A stretch of 26,471 nucleotides of DNA, taken from contig JAAMXP010000544.1 of NCBI GenBank assembly GCA_019693395.1, positions 10,233 to 36,703 on the forward strand, given 5' to 3'. Shown here in pieces: positions 1-9,995 of the stretch. Position 1 is the first letter of the stretch. Every line of letters starts with the position of its first letter. This DNA is from Ettlia oleoabundans. Taxonomy: Eukaryota > Chlorophyta > Chlorophyceae > Chlamydomonadales. The notes below the pieces were generated by a model. The model saw nothing but the letters and a program-made list of their open reading frames with translations. It did not search any database and had not been told where the DNA came from. Both the position numbers and the translations under genes were made by a program.

Positions 1-984
1 CTTTTGCGGCTGGGTTGGGAGGAACAAAGCAGTGGCATGCGCGCGCTGTGCCATATTGCAACAAGCCCGGTATAGCTGCGCACCCCATTGCATCCATAGC
101 CAAGAATTGACAAGGCTGCCCTGCCCACGGTAAGGTGGGCAGAATAAGGCACAATTGGCTAAGCAGCGGCGGACAGGCGCAGCACCTGTGGTCAGAGCCG
201 CCATGCATGCCACGAAGCAGACCAGCACTAAGCAAGCGTGGCGCATTGCAGCCAGCTGCAGTCAACGAGGCATAACCACACAATACATGAGTCAATATGG
301 CACGAATGAACAGGACACAACATGCAAGACGGCAGAGCAATAGGCCACAGGGGCAAAGGGCGGCTAGCAGGTGGTGGCGCCAGCGCTAGCAGCAAAGGCG
401 ATTGTTGTTCAGTACACCACGCTGCGCTCCCCGAGGCTGTGTTACGCTGCAGATCCCAGTTCCGAGCCCTGCAGCCAACTCCGGACCTTATTTGGCGGGA
501 TGCGAGACTCCGAAGGAGCAAGGTTCATCTGCGCAGGCTTTCAGCTGCAGCCAGACGATCGCTTGGTGTGAACAGAGTGATTATGCCGCACCGGAAACCC
601 TCCGAGTGCCAGGTTTGACACGGATTGGCAGGGGACGCGGGCGTCTCTGACCCCCGCCAACTTGCCGCGCTAACGGCTGATCAAAGTGCGCAGTCGCGAG
701 GAGAAGAAGCCAGCGGTGGTACGGGTAGGGGGGGTTGGGGAGGTGCGGTGGGGTGGCGACAGCCTGGCGGGGCTGAATGACGGCAGTCAATGTTGAACTG
801 CGGTGCAGTGAGCTGATTTTGTTGCAGGCATTGTACCATTGACCCAATATACACTCGCATGTTCGTACTTTATTTGTTAATGAGCGTGCGCCGGCTGATT
901 TCCGACAGTCGGTGACACACGGCAGGCGTCAACATCAAAGAGCAGGGAGTCGCCCCTACCGGAATCATACAATAAACCGGACAC
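1..984. other. Left-edge region without a supported gene
   Basis: Open frames here are short, lack recognisable protein sequence and do not link into a phased exon model on either strand. The stretch holds a G-rich tract around 727-760 and a lone acceptor-like TTGTTGCAG near 820-827 followed by a short open frame, which is too little to call an exon. Its right boundary is the presumed poly(A) signal of the secreted-protein gene. It could be the 3' untranslated end of a gene lying to the left, but nothing seen here proves that. Confidence 0.5.
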
Positions 985-989
985 TTACA
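985..989 (-). terminator. Poly(A) signal TGTAA of the secreted-protein gene
   Basis: TTACA on the plus strand reads TGTAA on the minus strand, the usual green-algal poly(A) signal. It lies about 350 nt past the stop at 1340, a spacing similar to that of PAF1 and the glycosyltransferase-like gene in this window. It is the first TGTAA after that stop. Confidence 0.6.
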
Positions 990-1339
990 TGACATGCAAG
1001 CAACGAGGGCTACCTGATTGTGAAGTTACTGGTTGAAGGCACAGGTGCATCATGTCACGTCTGCCTGCCCTGGAATGATGGGAGCTGGTGTTAGGCAATG
1101 TTGCTCTTGCTTCTTCTCACATGGCCACACAATCAGTGGAAGTGGTCAACATGTTCAAATTTGCTGCAGTTTGGTGGTGCAAGGCTTGAAGTAAGCGATA
1201 TTTGCAGGAGATCATAATGGGTTGTCATGTGAAGGGATTGCGCCCGGCGGGTGCTCTGGGATACAGGTCAGAAAAAGTCAGCCTGGGACGCGTCAGTTGG
1301 AAGTTCCAGGGACATCAGCAACGATAGCTGAGTCAGCGC

Positions 1340-3416
1340 TCAAACGCTAGGCATAGGAGCCACGCCATCAAGGTCAGTCTCGGTCGTCCCAGTCGTGGTG
1401 GTGGTGTCGGTAGGGGTGCCAGTGGTGGTGTCGGTAGTGGTGGTGGTGTCGGTAGGGGTGCCAGTGGTGGTGGTGGTGGCGGTGGTGGTGCCCGTAAAAG
1501 CCCACTCTGGGACTCCACACTCATTCGCTTGTGCCAGAGTCCTGCAAACAGCAACAGGAAAACGGCCACGTGGTCAGCAGCTGGAGTGTACGGCACAAGA
1601 AGCGGAGCACAGCCTAGGCCGCCTGTGCTGTGCTGTGTGTTATGTAACACACACACTGCTGTGCAGGCTGAGCAAAACAGCTGCCCGCCAACAGCAAGCA
1701 AAGTATCCACCCCTCCCTCTGTTTCCTTCCAACGTCAGGAAAAACAAGATAGGTCGATAAAAATTAAATAAAAAAGTTGGTTAGGTTGAAAAACAGCATA
1801 GGCTGGAAAAGGAAGAGCAGGTTGAATGTCCAGCAAGGAAAGATAGGGGTTTGGTCGTTGAACGCTACACTCACTCTCCCAGGGAGCTGCTGTGGGTTGC
1901 CTCGGTGGGGCAACTACCCTCCGCCCTGGCCCTGCAAGAGCAGGTACAAAGTGCAGAGGTGTGATGGCAGGAATGCACTTGAAAGCCTTTTGAGATGGCT
2001 AGGAAGCAAGCGGCATTCAGCACGTCGAGGAATACGCTCGCTCTATGGTGCCCTGCACTCGACACTGTCGCCCTCCTGCAACCACATCAATGTGTGCAGC
2101 CACATTGATGCGTACAGCGTGCTTCCCAAATTACGCTGCTGTATCAGCATGTCAAAGAGGCAATATCTCGTCCAGGCAAGTTGCTTTGACAAAGCAGCTT
2201 GGCTGCAGATTCCGGGTGGGTGGGTGGGTGCATACATTGTGGCACCTGCGGCTTGAGCACCAGCAACACTCGTTTGCGGCAAGGATTGCTGGTGGCATGA
2301 CATGCTTGAAGTGGGTGGCGGCACATTAAGCACTCACCAGTCAACCCTGTAAAGACTCAGCACGTCTGCGGAACCATATTCGCACATCTCCTTCGTACTG
2401 CCTGCAGCAGGCAGCCCCCCAGCTCGGGAAGTTGGGCAAAACCCAGGCCAGCATGCAGCGGTCCACAATCGGCACAACAGGGAAGAAGCGCCAGCTACAG
2501 GGCTTGAGGGCTGCAGTGTTACTGGCGCGGCCTGTGTTCCAACTCAAGTGGGTCGAATTGAGGCATTGATGTGAGTCGGGTCGCCACTGTGTTGCATCGC
2601 AGAACTTTGGTGAACTGCCGTCAGAAGGTTGGCAACAAGTGCTCTGAGCCCGGGTGGGCGCCAATTTCAGCTTGACGCTGCTACACTCACTTGCGCCGCC
2701 AGGCTGCATGGTGGTGACGTTGACAATGGCAAAGTAGGATCCGTTGCTTGAGGGGTCGCACTCCCAAGAGAGGTAATCGACTGCAATCACACAAGGGTGA
2801 AATATCTCACCAGGGCTGGTTGGTAGGCAAGCCCCAGCAAATTCTCATGCTACTAAAGCACGCGGCGGGCGGGACTTGTGGCCCCTTGCTGAATGCTGGA
2901 ATAACTGACAAATTACCTTGCTGTCGAATACTGGATCTACAAGGCAGCAGAGGTCCTCAAATGAAATTGCTGCGGCCTCGTTAGCCAGTTAAGCCACTGC
3001 CCACGTGTGGAACTCACTTGTCTCAATCAGGAACCCTCCGGCGGCCACAGGGGAGACGGAGATGAGTGTTCCATCCCGGTACCAGCCAACAGCTGAGGTC
3101 TCAGAGGTGTTGAGATTGGTTATAGTGGTAGCTCCGTCCAGGAAGGGAGGGGCACCAGGTTGAGAGAAGGTTGTCAGCTGGGCTGCAGAAGGCCAGCAGG
3201 CACAAGGCGGCAACACACGTTTGAACAAGTTTGCAAGTGAGGCGGAACATGGGTAAACCTGCCAATGTTGCATGGCACTTACTGCTTTCCATCACTGTCA
3301 CGTGGCGCAACAGACAGGGCAGGACACTAGCGATAGGTGCTGTCACGTTCCTTACCTGAGGCAGCGGCCAGCAGGCACGGCGCAAGGGCCAGCAGGAGTG
3401 CAGAGCGAGCCGCCAT
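1340..3416 (-). CDS. Secreted protein with Thr-rich tail, family not recognised
   Basis: Five exons on the minus strand: 3416-3356, 3182-3018, 2780-2691, 2401-2338, 1541-1340, giving 193 residues. All junctions keep phase and use GT-AG. Residues 1-21 are a classical signal peptide (MAARSALLLALAP start, hydrophobic core, ASA-QL cleavage site). The mature part has three cysteines (83, 112, 135) and N-glycosylation sequons NTS, NGS and NVT. Residues about 144-182 are almost only Thr with Gly, Pro and Asp, which suggests an O-glycosylated extracellular or cell-wall stalk. The protein ends at TGA 1342-1340 with no membrane anchor visible. The last intron is long (796 nt) but has a good pyrimidine tract before 1542; an extra exon inside it is not excluded. 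I do not recognise the family, so no function is given. The first four exons are firmer than the last. Confidence 0.65.
1388..1497 (-). repeat. 42-bp minisatellite coding the Thr-rich tail
   Basis: GTGG-rich tract on the plus strand. The block TCGGTAGGGGTGCCAGTGGT occurs at 1407 and again at 1449, a 42-bp period equal to 14 codons. Read in the phase delivered by the upstream exon it codes Thr runs broken by GTPTD. The other two minus frames would be Pro-rich and His-rich. Period length divisible by three means copy-number change would keep the frame. Confidence 0.8.
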
Positions 3417-4241
3417 CTGCAGCAATCAGCAACAAGTCCAACATCAAATATCAAACGAGCACATGAAGACGCATCTCTTTAACATTAAAAACATGGCAAA
3501 AAGCTCGTACTGGCCCAACACTAAAAAGGCAACTGTGTAGTCACCGGCGGCGGCAGCATGACATGTGCATGCCCACTGCCAGCAACTCCGGAAGGTGCCC
3601 CTTCCCAACGGCCGGAGCTACCAGGCGCGTCTCACCATACATCGCTACAGCGTGAAAGCGCAGCGGCCGCACATCACCTTACAACGAGGCCCCTCCTCCG
3701 CGTAATCTCTGGCACGAATGGAGCTGCAAACAGAGAAGGAGTTGGTTCCACCCGAAGGCTTGAGAATTTTGAATCGATACCCGATCTGCGTGGGAGCAAC
3801 GCCCTTATTTGCACGATGAATGGCGTGCGCGTGCCGTTCGGGCAGCATCTGAAATGGAGCTCGCCCACCCCGGGCTCACCTGCCCCACACAAAGCACGGC
3901 GCTGATCTTGAAAACACACGGCGAGTTGGGGCTGCCAGCAGAAACGTGCAAACTGCTACAAAATTTTTATCACTTTCCTCACCACATCATGCCCGTCGGC
4001 AGCAACTGCTTGGCCGGGCCAGCAGCTGACTGTCCTGGGCAATTGCAGAGCTATCCTGCACAGCTATGATAGCATAAAGCAGGCTGAATCCACATATGGC
4101 CCGACAGCTATCTCAGCCTCCTTCCTTGCGGCGGCATATGCTGGATCGCATGTAGTATCTTGTAACACCACCGTACATGCAACCCAAGTGCACACGACCA
4201 CAGCCCTAACAATCCAGCACCTAAGAAAATGAACACGGGGT
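3417..4241. other. Tandem intergenic region between the RPI4-like gene and the secreted-protein gene
   Basis: No coding exon is supported. The right part (about 3680-4241) should be the 3' untranslated region of the RPI4-like gene. The left part (3417 to about 3678) should hold the promoter and 5' leader of the secreted-protein gene, about 260 bp. Short open frames here have no recognisable product. Confidence 0.6.
3679..3683 (-). terminator. Poly(A) signal TGTAA of the RPI4-like gene
   Basis: Minus-strand TGTAA about 560 nt past the stop at 4242, the first one met. The distance is longer than for PAF1 but matches the thioesterase gene. Confidence 0.5.
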
Positions 4242-6547
4242 CTAATGGGACTTGGACAGGTCATCTCCGCGCCAGATCAGCCGTGGCCTATCTGGTGCTG
4301 CCACCACCGCTGCCGCCGCCACGTTTGCCATGAGCCCATGCGCTACCACCCCCTCCACTGATTCCACTTCCGCCGCGATTTTGTAGTAATCCGCATCCTC
4401 ACCAAGCAGCTTCAGCCCCTCATCTGCAGACAAAAAGCGGTGGGTGACGGTGAGGGTAACGCTTGAGTATGAGATAAGACAAAGGAGAGGCAGGGCGCAA
4501 GTAATCTGCGTGACACAAACATGGGAATCCCAGCCGCAGGAGCGATTTGAAACCCTGCTTTGGCAGACTTAAGTTGACTGCGGCATGTGGTACAGCCCGG
4601 AAGGGTGTCACAAGCCCAATGGGCAAGCCATAGTTTCACTCAGATATACAGGAAACAGGCAAAGCGGCTGCGGGCAGCTGGCAGCGCTCATGCTGCTCAC
4701 AGAAACGTATGTCTATGAGTGCGTGGCCCTCTGGGCTGACGTATGGGTCGTCGCCGCCGCGAGGCCCGGCTCCCTCCTGGTTTGACCGCCTGTAGGCAGA
4801 GGGGCAGGTGAGGTGCCTTGAGATGGCAGGAGGAGTTTTGAAATTTTGTCTGCAAAAGAAAGCAAGGCAAGGTATATTTGATGGTCAACAAGGAGCACTC
4901 TATAAGTTTGCGGCCCACTCACCGCCACAGTTCCGCATCCCCCAGGAACATGTCGTCCAGCTCCTCACCAGCATCCTCCCACCCCTCCTCCTGCAATCAA
5001 CTATGGAGTCCATATCACAGGTGGACTGGTATGTTCTAGGCAACACAGGACGCCACGCCATGCCATGCCGCACCACTCCATACCACCACAACAAAAGCAG
5101 TGGCAACTGCTGCACAGACTCCCAGGCACCCCTGTACTGCATGCCAGCTGCCTGCGTTGCAGCCTGCAGCAGGAGGACAACACCTCCCCAGAAAATACCT
5201 CCTACATCCCACCCCAACCTCCTAACATGACAAGACTCCCACAAAACACCCACTCAGAAACAAACTCATACCCCCCTCAATGTTGGCTATGCCTGGCTCA
5301 CTATTACTGCAGTACACCGACCTGTAATGCCTTTGGCAGGCCCCACAAGCACGGTACCCAGCACCCATCACGCAGTACACGCACCTGCACAGCAACTGGC
5401 AGGCTGCCTCCCAGGCGCGGCACCAGCACCCCTGTATCCTCCGCAATCACCACACAGGTGGTGGCAGCAGCTGCCAGCTCTCGGGCTCTGTGAAGCTGCG
5501 GCTGAGCGGGCTGCTGCTGCCTGCCTATGATGAAGGCCAGGCAGCCTTCTGAGTCAGCTGCCAGCTCATCTGCCACTTCCACAAACAGATCCAGCTTGGG
5601 GTGTGCCTACTAATAGTGTACTTGGAGAGTGGATTTGGTAGTTAGGTTCTTGAGAACATCCAGCACGAGGGTTCAATGTCGTGCAGTTCGGTGATATGTG
5701 ACATGAGGGCCTCTTAGCTTGTGCGGAAACTTGTGCTACCAAACTACAGGCAAACTCACTGCATCTCAATCAATCTTGTCTCACTCACCCACCTACTCAC
5801 CCACCCCCAACACAGAGACACACAACGCCACCGACGGACACATACTCGTCAGTTCCTACCTGCAGCGTGGTTAGCGGGACACCGTGGAAAGCCGCCTCGC
5901 TGGCGGCGGCATCGTTGGCGGGCACGCAACGCACACCACGCAGCTTGCCGTTGTTCAAACGCTGCGCAAGCTCCTCTAACAAGTAGGTGACCTGCGGCAT
6001 GCCAGGGCCCACATAAAAGAGATGCGTTGCACAGAGGTTGCTCATACATGGTGTCCATGGCATTCATTTGCTGGTGGATGGTAGGCCTGCCAATCTCTCA
6101 TGCAAATCTGATGTAGGAACAAAGCGTTAAGGAGCACTCATGGAAAGGCAGCAGCATGGGGCTGTGTATGGAGCGCCAACCAGCAGCTGCCCAATCAGCA
6201 AACCTTACCCCAAGACCGCTGCCCACGCCCACGGTGATTTCGTCGCGCAAGAACGTGTCTGCTACCAGGGCTGCTGCTGCCCTGACCCGCTGCTCCGCTG
6301 CAGTCATTACCGCATCGGCTTCCTGGCCGCTGGCACATGCCTGCACTGCGCGGCGCTGGCTGCTGTGACGGCCCATCATGCAGGCATCAGCGCCGATGCC
6401 GCCGCAGGCTTGGCTAGTGCGGCCTCCTGATACACTGCGAATCGGCCGTCGCCCTACAGCTAGCATTTTGGTTGCCATGGGCTTGAACCAGCATGAGCGA
6501 GGCAGACAGGAACTGGGCGCAAGACTCAGCGCCAGCAGCGGCGCCAT
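4242..6547 (-). CDS. Plastid RPI4-like ribose-5-phosphate isomerase homologue
   Basis: Six exons on the minus strand: 6547-6209, 5991-5860, 5606-5385, 4990-4923, 4789-4701, 4423-4242, giving 343 residues with every junction in phase. Residues 1 to about 75 are basic and Ser/Ala-rich, like a plastid transit peptide. The RpiA/NagB fold follows: phosphate-loop GVGSGLG (107-113), HGVPLTTL, HPKLDL-EVADE (159-171), IIGR (183-186), VPRLGGSLPVAV, FLGDAELWRR, a GPRGGDDPYVSPEGH block, and the C-terminal VEGVVAHGL. Canonical RpiA interconverts ribose-5-phosphate and ribulose-5-phosphate in the Calvin and pentose phosphate pathways. This copy resembles the divergent plant RPI4 (Arabidopsis At5g44520 type): the canonical DGADE becomes EVADE and the KGxGG catalytic-lysine block is replaced by IIGRQQQ. 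Activity is therefore doubtful. The frame stays open above the chosen ATG to about 6898, but the sequence there is not recognisable. Exon 3 uses a TAG acceptor with a weak pyrimidine tract. Confidence 0.9.
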
Positions 6548-6836
6548 TGCTGTGGCTGTTCGAGATGTCAAGCTATAAGCAGCAGGCAAGGTCGCACAGA
6601 TGCGCTGCCAGCTGAATACAATTGCCCTGTTAAAAGAACCCGGCCCACCCTGTCTGCGTGGCAGGTCGAGTTTCCAATCTCCCGATGCCCCAAACCCGGG
6701 GCGCTGCTGCATGACAGCAGGCTTTTTGCGCAAGGTGGCGCTGCCTGCCGGCGCCCTTACTTCCTCAGCGTGGGTCCTGCAAAAGCGCTGCTGTTCAGGC
6801 TGAGCTTTAAGGGGCCCGGCAGCAGAAACCGCTCGG
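6548..6836. promoter_or_regulatory. Divergent promoter region, RPI4-like / thioesterase
   Basis: The 289 bp between the two start codons must contain both promoters and both 5' leaders. I see no clear TATA box. The frames that run through it on both strands are unlike the neighbouring proteins. Confidence 0.6.
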
Positions 6837-9318
6837 ATGTTGAGGTCAGCGCTTGTAGCCGCGCGCCGGCGGTCAGGACAGGCGGGGGTGGCTGCCACCT
6901 GCCAGGGCTTGCTGGGCCCCGCTGCCGCCGCGTCTGGCCTGGCGGCCAGTCATTTAGCAGCGGTGGACAGTGAAGGCAGCAGAACACTGGCATACAGCAG
7001 CCGGCAATCGCGGTATTCACGCAGCCAATGGGAGGTGCTGCGGAATCAGGTGTGCGCGGCCGTGCTGCCTGCGCCGGGTAGCTGCCTAGCTGGCGCCGCA
7101 GGCACTACCACGGGACAGCTTGCAGCCTGCTGCCTCGTGCCACTTGTTTCTTGGGCTCTTATGGTGGCAAAACACAACATGCTAGGATCCCTGCTGCCCT
7201 GCGGCCGAGCACCAGTTGTGCAACACTTGCTGCCAACTCAGCCCATCGAGCGCATCTTGTGCCTGCTTCTCTCCGTGGCATGTTTGACCCACTCCAATGT
7301 GCTGCCCTGACGGTTTGCAGGGATTTGCTGTCAACCCTTGCAACAGCAAGCTGCATCCTTCGGTAACTGAGGCGGGTATAGAACCAGAAAGCGACGAGGA
7401 GCTTTCGGTCCAGGAGGCGTACACCCCTGAGAGCACGTGCTGGGGATGCGGTGAGCAATCATCATAGCTAGCTGGGTGGAGGTTTGACTGGTTGTGTCTC
7501 GTAAGGCTTAGGTTTGAGTGATACAGACAGCGCTATAAGTTCGGTTAGTGTGCTGCTAGCCGTACCAAATGGCAGCCTCTGCCTTTGCAACTTGCTATGG
7601 CGGAGCGCGCAGCAAGCTTCGTCGTTGTGGCCCACTGGAAGGACCGTGGGCATGCCCATCTGCATACACCCTTGCTTTCGCTCTGCCGCTGCTATCTGGC
7701 TGCCTCCCTGCAGGGCCTGCTGCCAAGGAGGGCTTGTTTCTGCGGAGCTACAGGATTCCTGGGGGGCTTGAAGCCACAGCGGTGCTGGATGCAAAGTACA
7801 GCGCCTTCCCTGGTGAGCGGCATGTGGTAGTGGCCTGTCTTATACGAATGGCTGCGCTATTTTTGACCGTGGGCCTGGGCCTCTCTCCTCAGTTGCCTGT
7901 CTGTTGTGTCAAGCCTGCTGGGCCGCCGGGCCCCTCTTGTCCTGATTCAAAAATGCCACAATGGGGTGTTTCGCTGCGGTTGCCCCTGTGCGTTGCTGCT
8001 GCTGTTCGCCCCACAGCATGCTTATCCCCCAGCTTCTTGCTCCCTGGCGTGCGCATTTTCTTCTAGCCCCCTATGTCGTTCCAGACTGCTTCTTTTGAGT
8101 GTACCTGATGCCAGCATCTGCTGCGTGTCCCTTACATGTGGCTTGCCATTTTCGTGTCGCTTGCCTGTTTTTGTCATGTGGCTCACCGGCTTATGTTTCG
8201 TGGCTTGCTTCTGTTTCTCATGGCTTGCTTTTCTGTTTCATGTGGCTCGCTTGTCTTGCTGATCTGGCTCACCTATCTTTCTCATGTGGCTCACCTGTCT
8301 CGTTCAGGCATCATTAACGGCGGCGTGGTAAGCTCTTTGTTTGACTGCCACGGAAACTGGACGGCAGCCATTGCCCTGATGGACAAGGCAGCACTGCCCA
8401 AGCCACCGCTCACCTTGACATACGAAATGCTGGTGCGTGGCGTAGGCGGGGTGGTAATTGAGAAATGGATGCTGGTGAATTTGTGCTTGGCAGCAGAAAC
8501 GGGCATGAATGAAGGGCAGGAATGTGGGAGGCAACCTTGCAAGTTGGCTAGCCGCCAGGCGGGTGGGTGCTACGAGACTGGCAGTCGGCCTGTGCTTGAT
8601 CAGCCATTGTTTGTTGGCCAATGTGCTGATACTTTCTTACACTCCTTACTAGTTATCGACCTATGTTCACGCTCAAGCAGCCCTCTGCCGGCACCCTTTC
8701 TTCCACCACTGCCCGTAATTGTGCTGCCGTTGGTGCCCGCCATTCTGCTGCTCATGTTGCCGGCAGTTTGCCGCTGTTGGTGCCCGCGATTTAATACTCA
8801 CGGTGTCCCGCAAATCATCGGTTTTTGCTTGCAGACCACCTTTAAAGAGGCCACCCCTCCCGACGAGCCCCTCATTTTGCGCAGCCAGATTGTCCGCATC
8901 AAGGAGAGCGACAGCCCGGGCAGCAAGGCTACTGTGCAGGTGGGTGGCGCAGGTGGCCTGCCATTGGTTTTGGTGGTGGCCTTGTGGTGTGGATAGGCAG
9001 GGCGTGTAGCGTGTCTTTGTGGTTTGCATTGTGCTTGTGCGTTTGTGGGAGGGGCTGGTGAGAAGTGGGACCTTCATGTGTCAGGGTGCAAAATTCAGGC
9101 ATGAACATAACGTGCTTGCTATCAAATAGGTGAACACAGGCATGTTGGCTCTTCTTCTTTTTTTAATACCATTCTTCTCGTCTACCTGTACCGCTGCTGG
9201 GACCGGAATTGTACTGCAGGTTGACATGAACCTCTATCACTCGCTAGGCGGCCACGAGAAGCTGCTGGCCTCGGCCACTGGCATCTTCAAGAAGCTGGGG
9301 GCGCTGCGGGCGCTGTGA
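6837..9318 (+). CDS. Hotdog-fold (PaaI/4HBT) thioesterase, organelle-type N-terminus
   Basis: Six exons: 6837-7049, 7321-7450, 7714-7812, 8308-8432, 8835-8939, 9220-9318, giving 256 residues, all GT-AG and in phase. The first 40 or so residues (start MLRSALVAARRR) are Arg/Ala-rich without acidic residues, so a mitochondrial or plastid presequence is likely; I cannot tell which. The catalytic domain starts at CWGCGP (111-116), continues with GLFLRSY and FPG, then GIINGG (148-153) and LFDCHGNW (158-165), and ends in a strand with ATGIFKKL. This is the COG2050 hotdog pattern, in which the usual HGG active-site turn reads NGG. Family members hydrolyse acyl-CoA or related thioesters; the substrate here is unknown. 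The short last exon has a clear TGCAG acceptor. The gene diverges from the RPI4-like gene and converges with the glycosyltransferase-like gene. Confidence 0.9.
8132..8300 (+). repeat. Degenerate tandem repeat in thioesterase intron 3
   Basis: About seven imperfect copies of TCATGTGGCTCACCTG, for example near 8134, 8174, 8198, 8218, 8238, 8261 and 8282, spaced roughly 20-40 bp. They fill the last 175 nt of the intron (7813-8307) right up to the acceptor at 8306-8307, and are rich in T and C. Confidence 0.75.
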
Positions 9319-9875
9319 GGCAGCTGGGCATGCTGGGGGCGCTTCGATTATACGCAGCGTGCTGCACGTTGTCACCAGGAATGCACTGCCTTGGTTGTGA
9401 CAAGCTGGCGGAGATTGCGTTATTGTGCTTCTTCTTGCGCTGTCGCGCTTGTTCTAGCAGCTTGGCCGCGGGCAACACACAGCTTTTCTGTCGGTGCGGC
9501 GCCTGCCAAGTCTCTTTTCCAGCACCCTGCCTCCAGCACTAGTTGAAACTGCTTCCGCTATCCACCTGCCTGCCTGGCACAACACAACCACCTTGCCTTT
9601 GTTTTACCTTCGACCTCGAACCCAAATGAATGGAACCCGCTGGGCTGATTCATTGCAAGCCCGCTCCCCACACCATGCCGTTTTAGCCTTGAGATGTCCA
9701 AGCTATCAGTGAAACTGGCCCAACTCCTACTGCGGTGGTCACCATTCTGCCCCAGTTGGGGGTGGTCTGTACTCACTCTGTGCTCTGCTCCCATCTCCTG
9801 AATTTTCCTTAGCTTCACACCCAGCTTCCTCAATTCTCATCGTAGATCTCACCCCTATCAATCTCAGTTCCGCCT

Positions 9876-9880
9876 TGTAA
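9876..9880 (+). terminator. Poly(A) signal TGTAA of the thioesterase gene
   Basis: First plus-strand TGTAA after the stop at 9318, about 557 nt downstream, within a locally T- and C-rich stretch. Confidence 0.6.
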
Positions 9881-9990
9881 CATATACTCGTGCATTGGTG
9901 ATGCCGCTACCTGGCACACAGCCAAGAAAGGCTCTACTTCGGCCTTGCAGAAGCCACTGGAGCCATAACCTTCTTCACAGTGCTGCAAAT

Positions 9991-9995
9991 TTACA
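9991..9995 (-). terminator. Poly(A) signal TGTAA of the glycosyltransferase-like gene
   Basis: Minus-strand TGTAA about 355 nt past the stop at 10351, the first one in that direction. Confidence 0.6.

Noticed and set aside
820..880. Acceptor-like TTGTTGCAG followed by a short open frame ending in TAA
   Set aside because: There is no partner donor, no recognisable protein and no plus-strand TGTAA nearby.
1333..1710. Pro-rich open frame on minus
   Set aside because: It is the shifted reading of the Thr-coding minisatellite. Its codons include rare-looking CTA, and it lacks phase agreement with the upstream exons.
2341..2790. Read-through frame continuing exon 3 of the secreted protein
   Set aside because: A strong GTGAGTG donor at 2690 and an in-phase exon at 2401-2338 explain it better. 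Kept as the main alternative for that gene.
5870..6063. Frame continuing upstream of RPI4-like exon 2 (reading YVGPGMPQ)
   Set aside because: At first this looked like a mutated phosphate loop. The acceptor at 5992 removes it, and exon 1 supplies an intact GVGSGLG.
6098..6898. 266-residue open frame on minus extending above and below exon 1 of the RPI4-like gene
   Set aside because: Only the middle (6547-6209) matches the protein. Below 6209 there is a good GTAAGG donor, and above 6547 the sequence is not recognisable and overlaps the divergent promoter.
8136..8996. 286-residue hydrophobic open frame on plus
   Set aside because: It is intron 3 repeat sequence read through into thioesterase exon 4 and then into intron 4; only 8308-8432 is coding.
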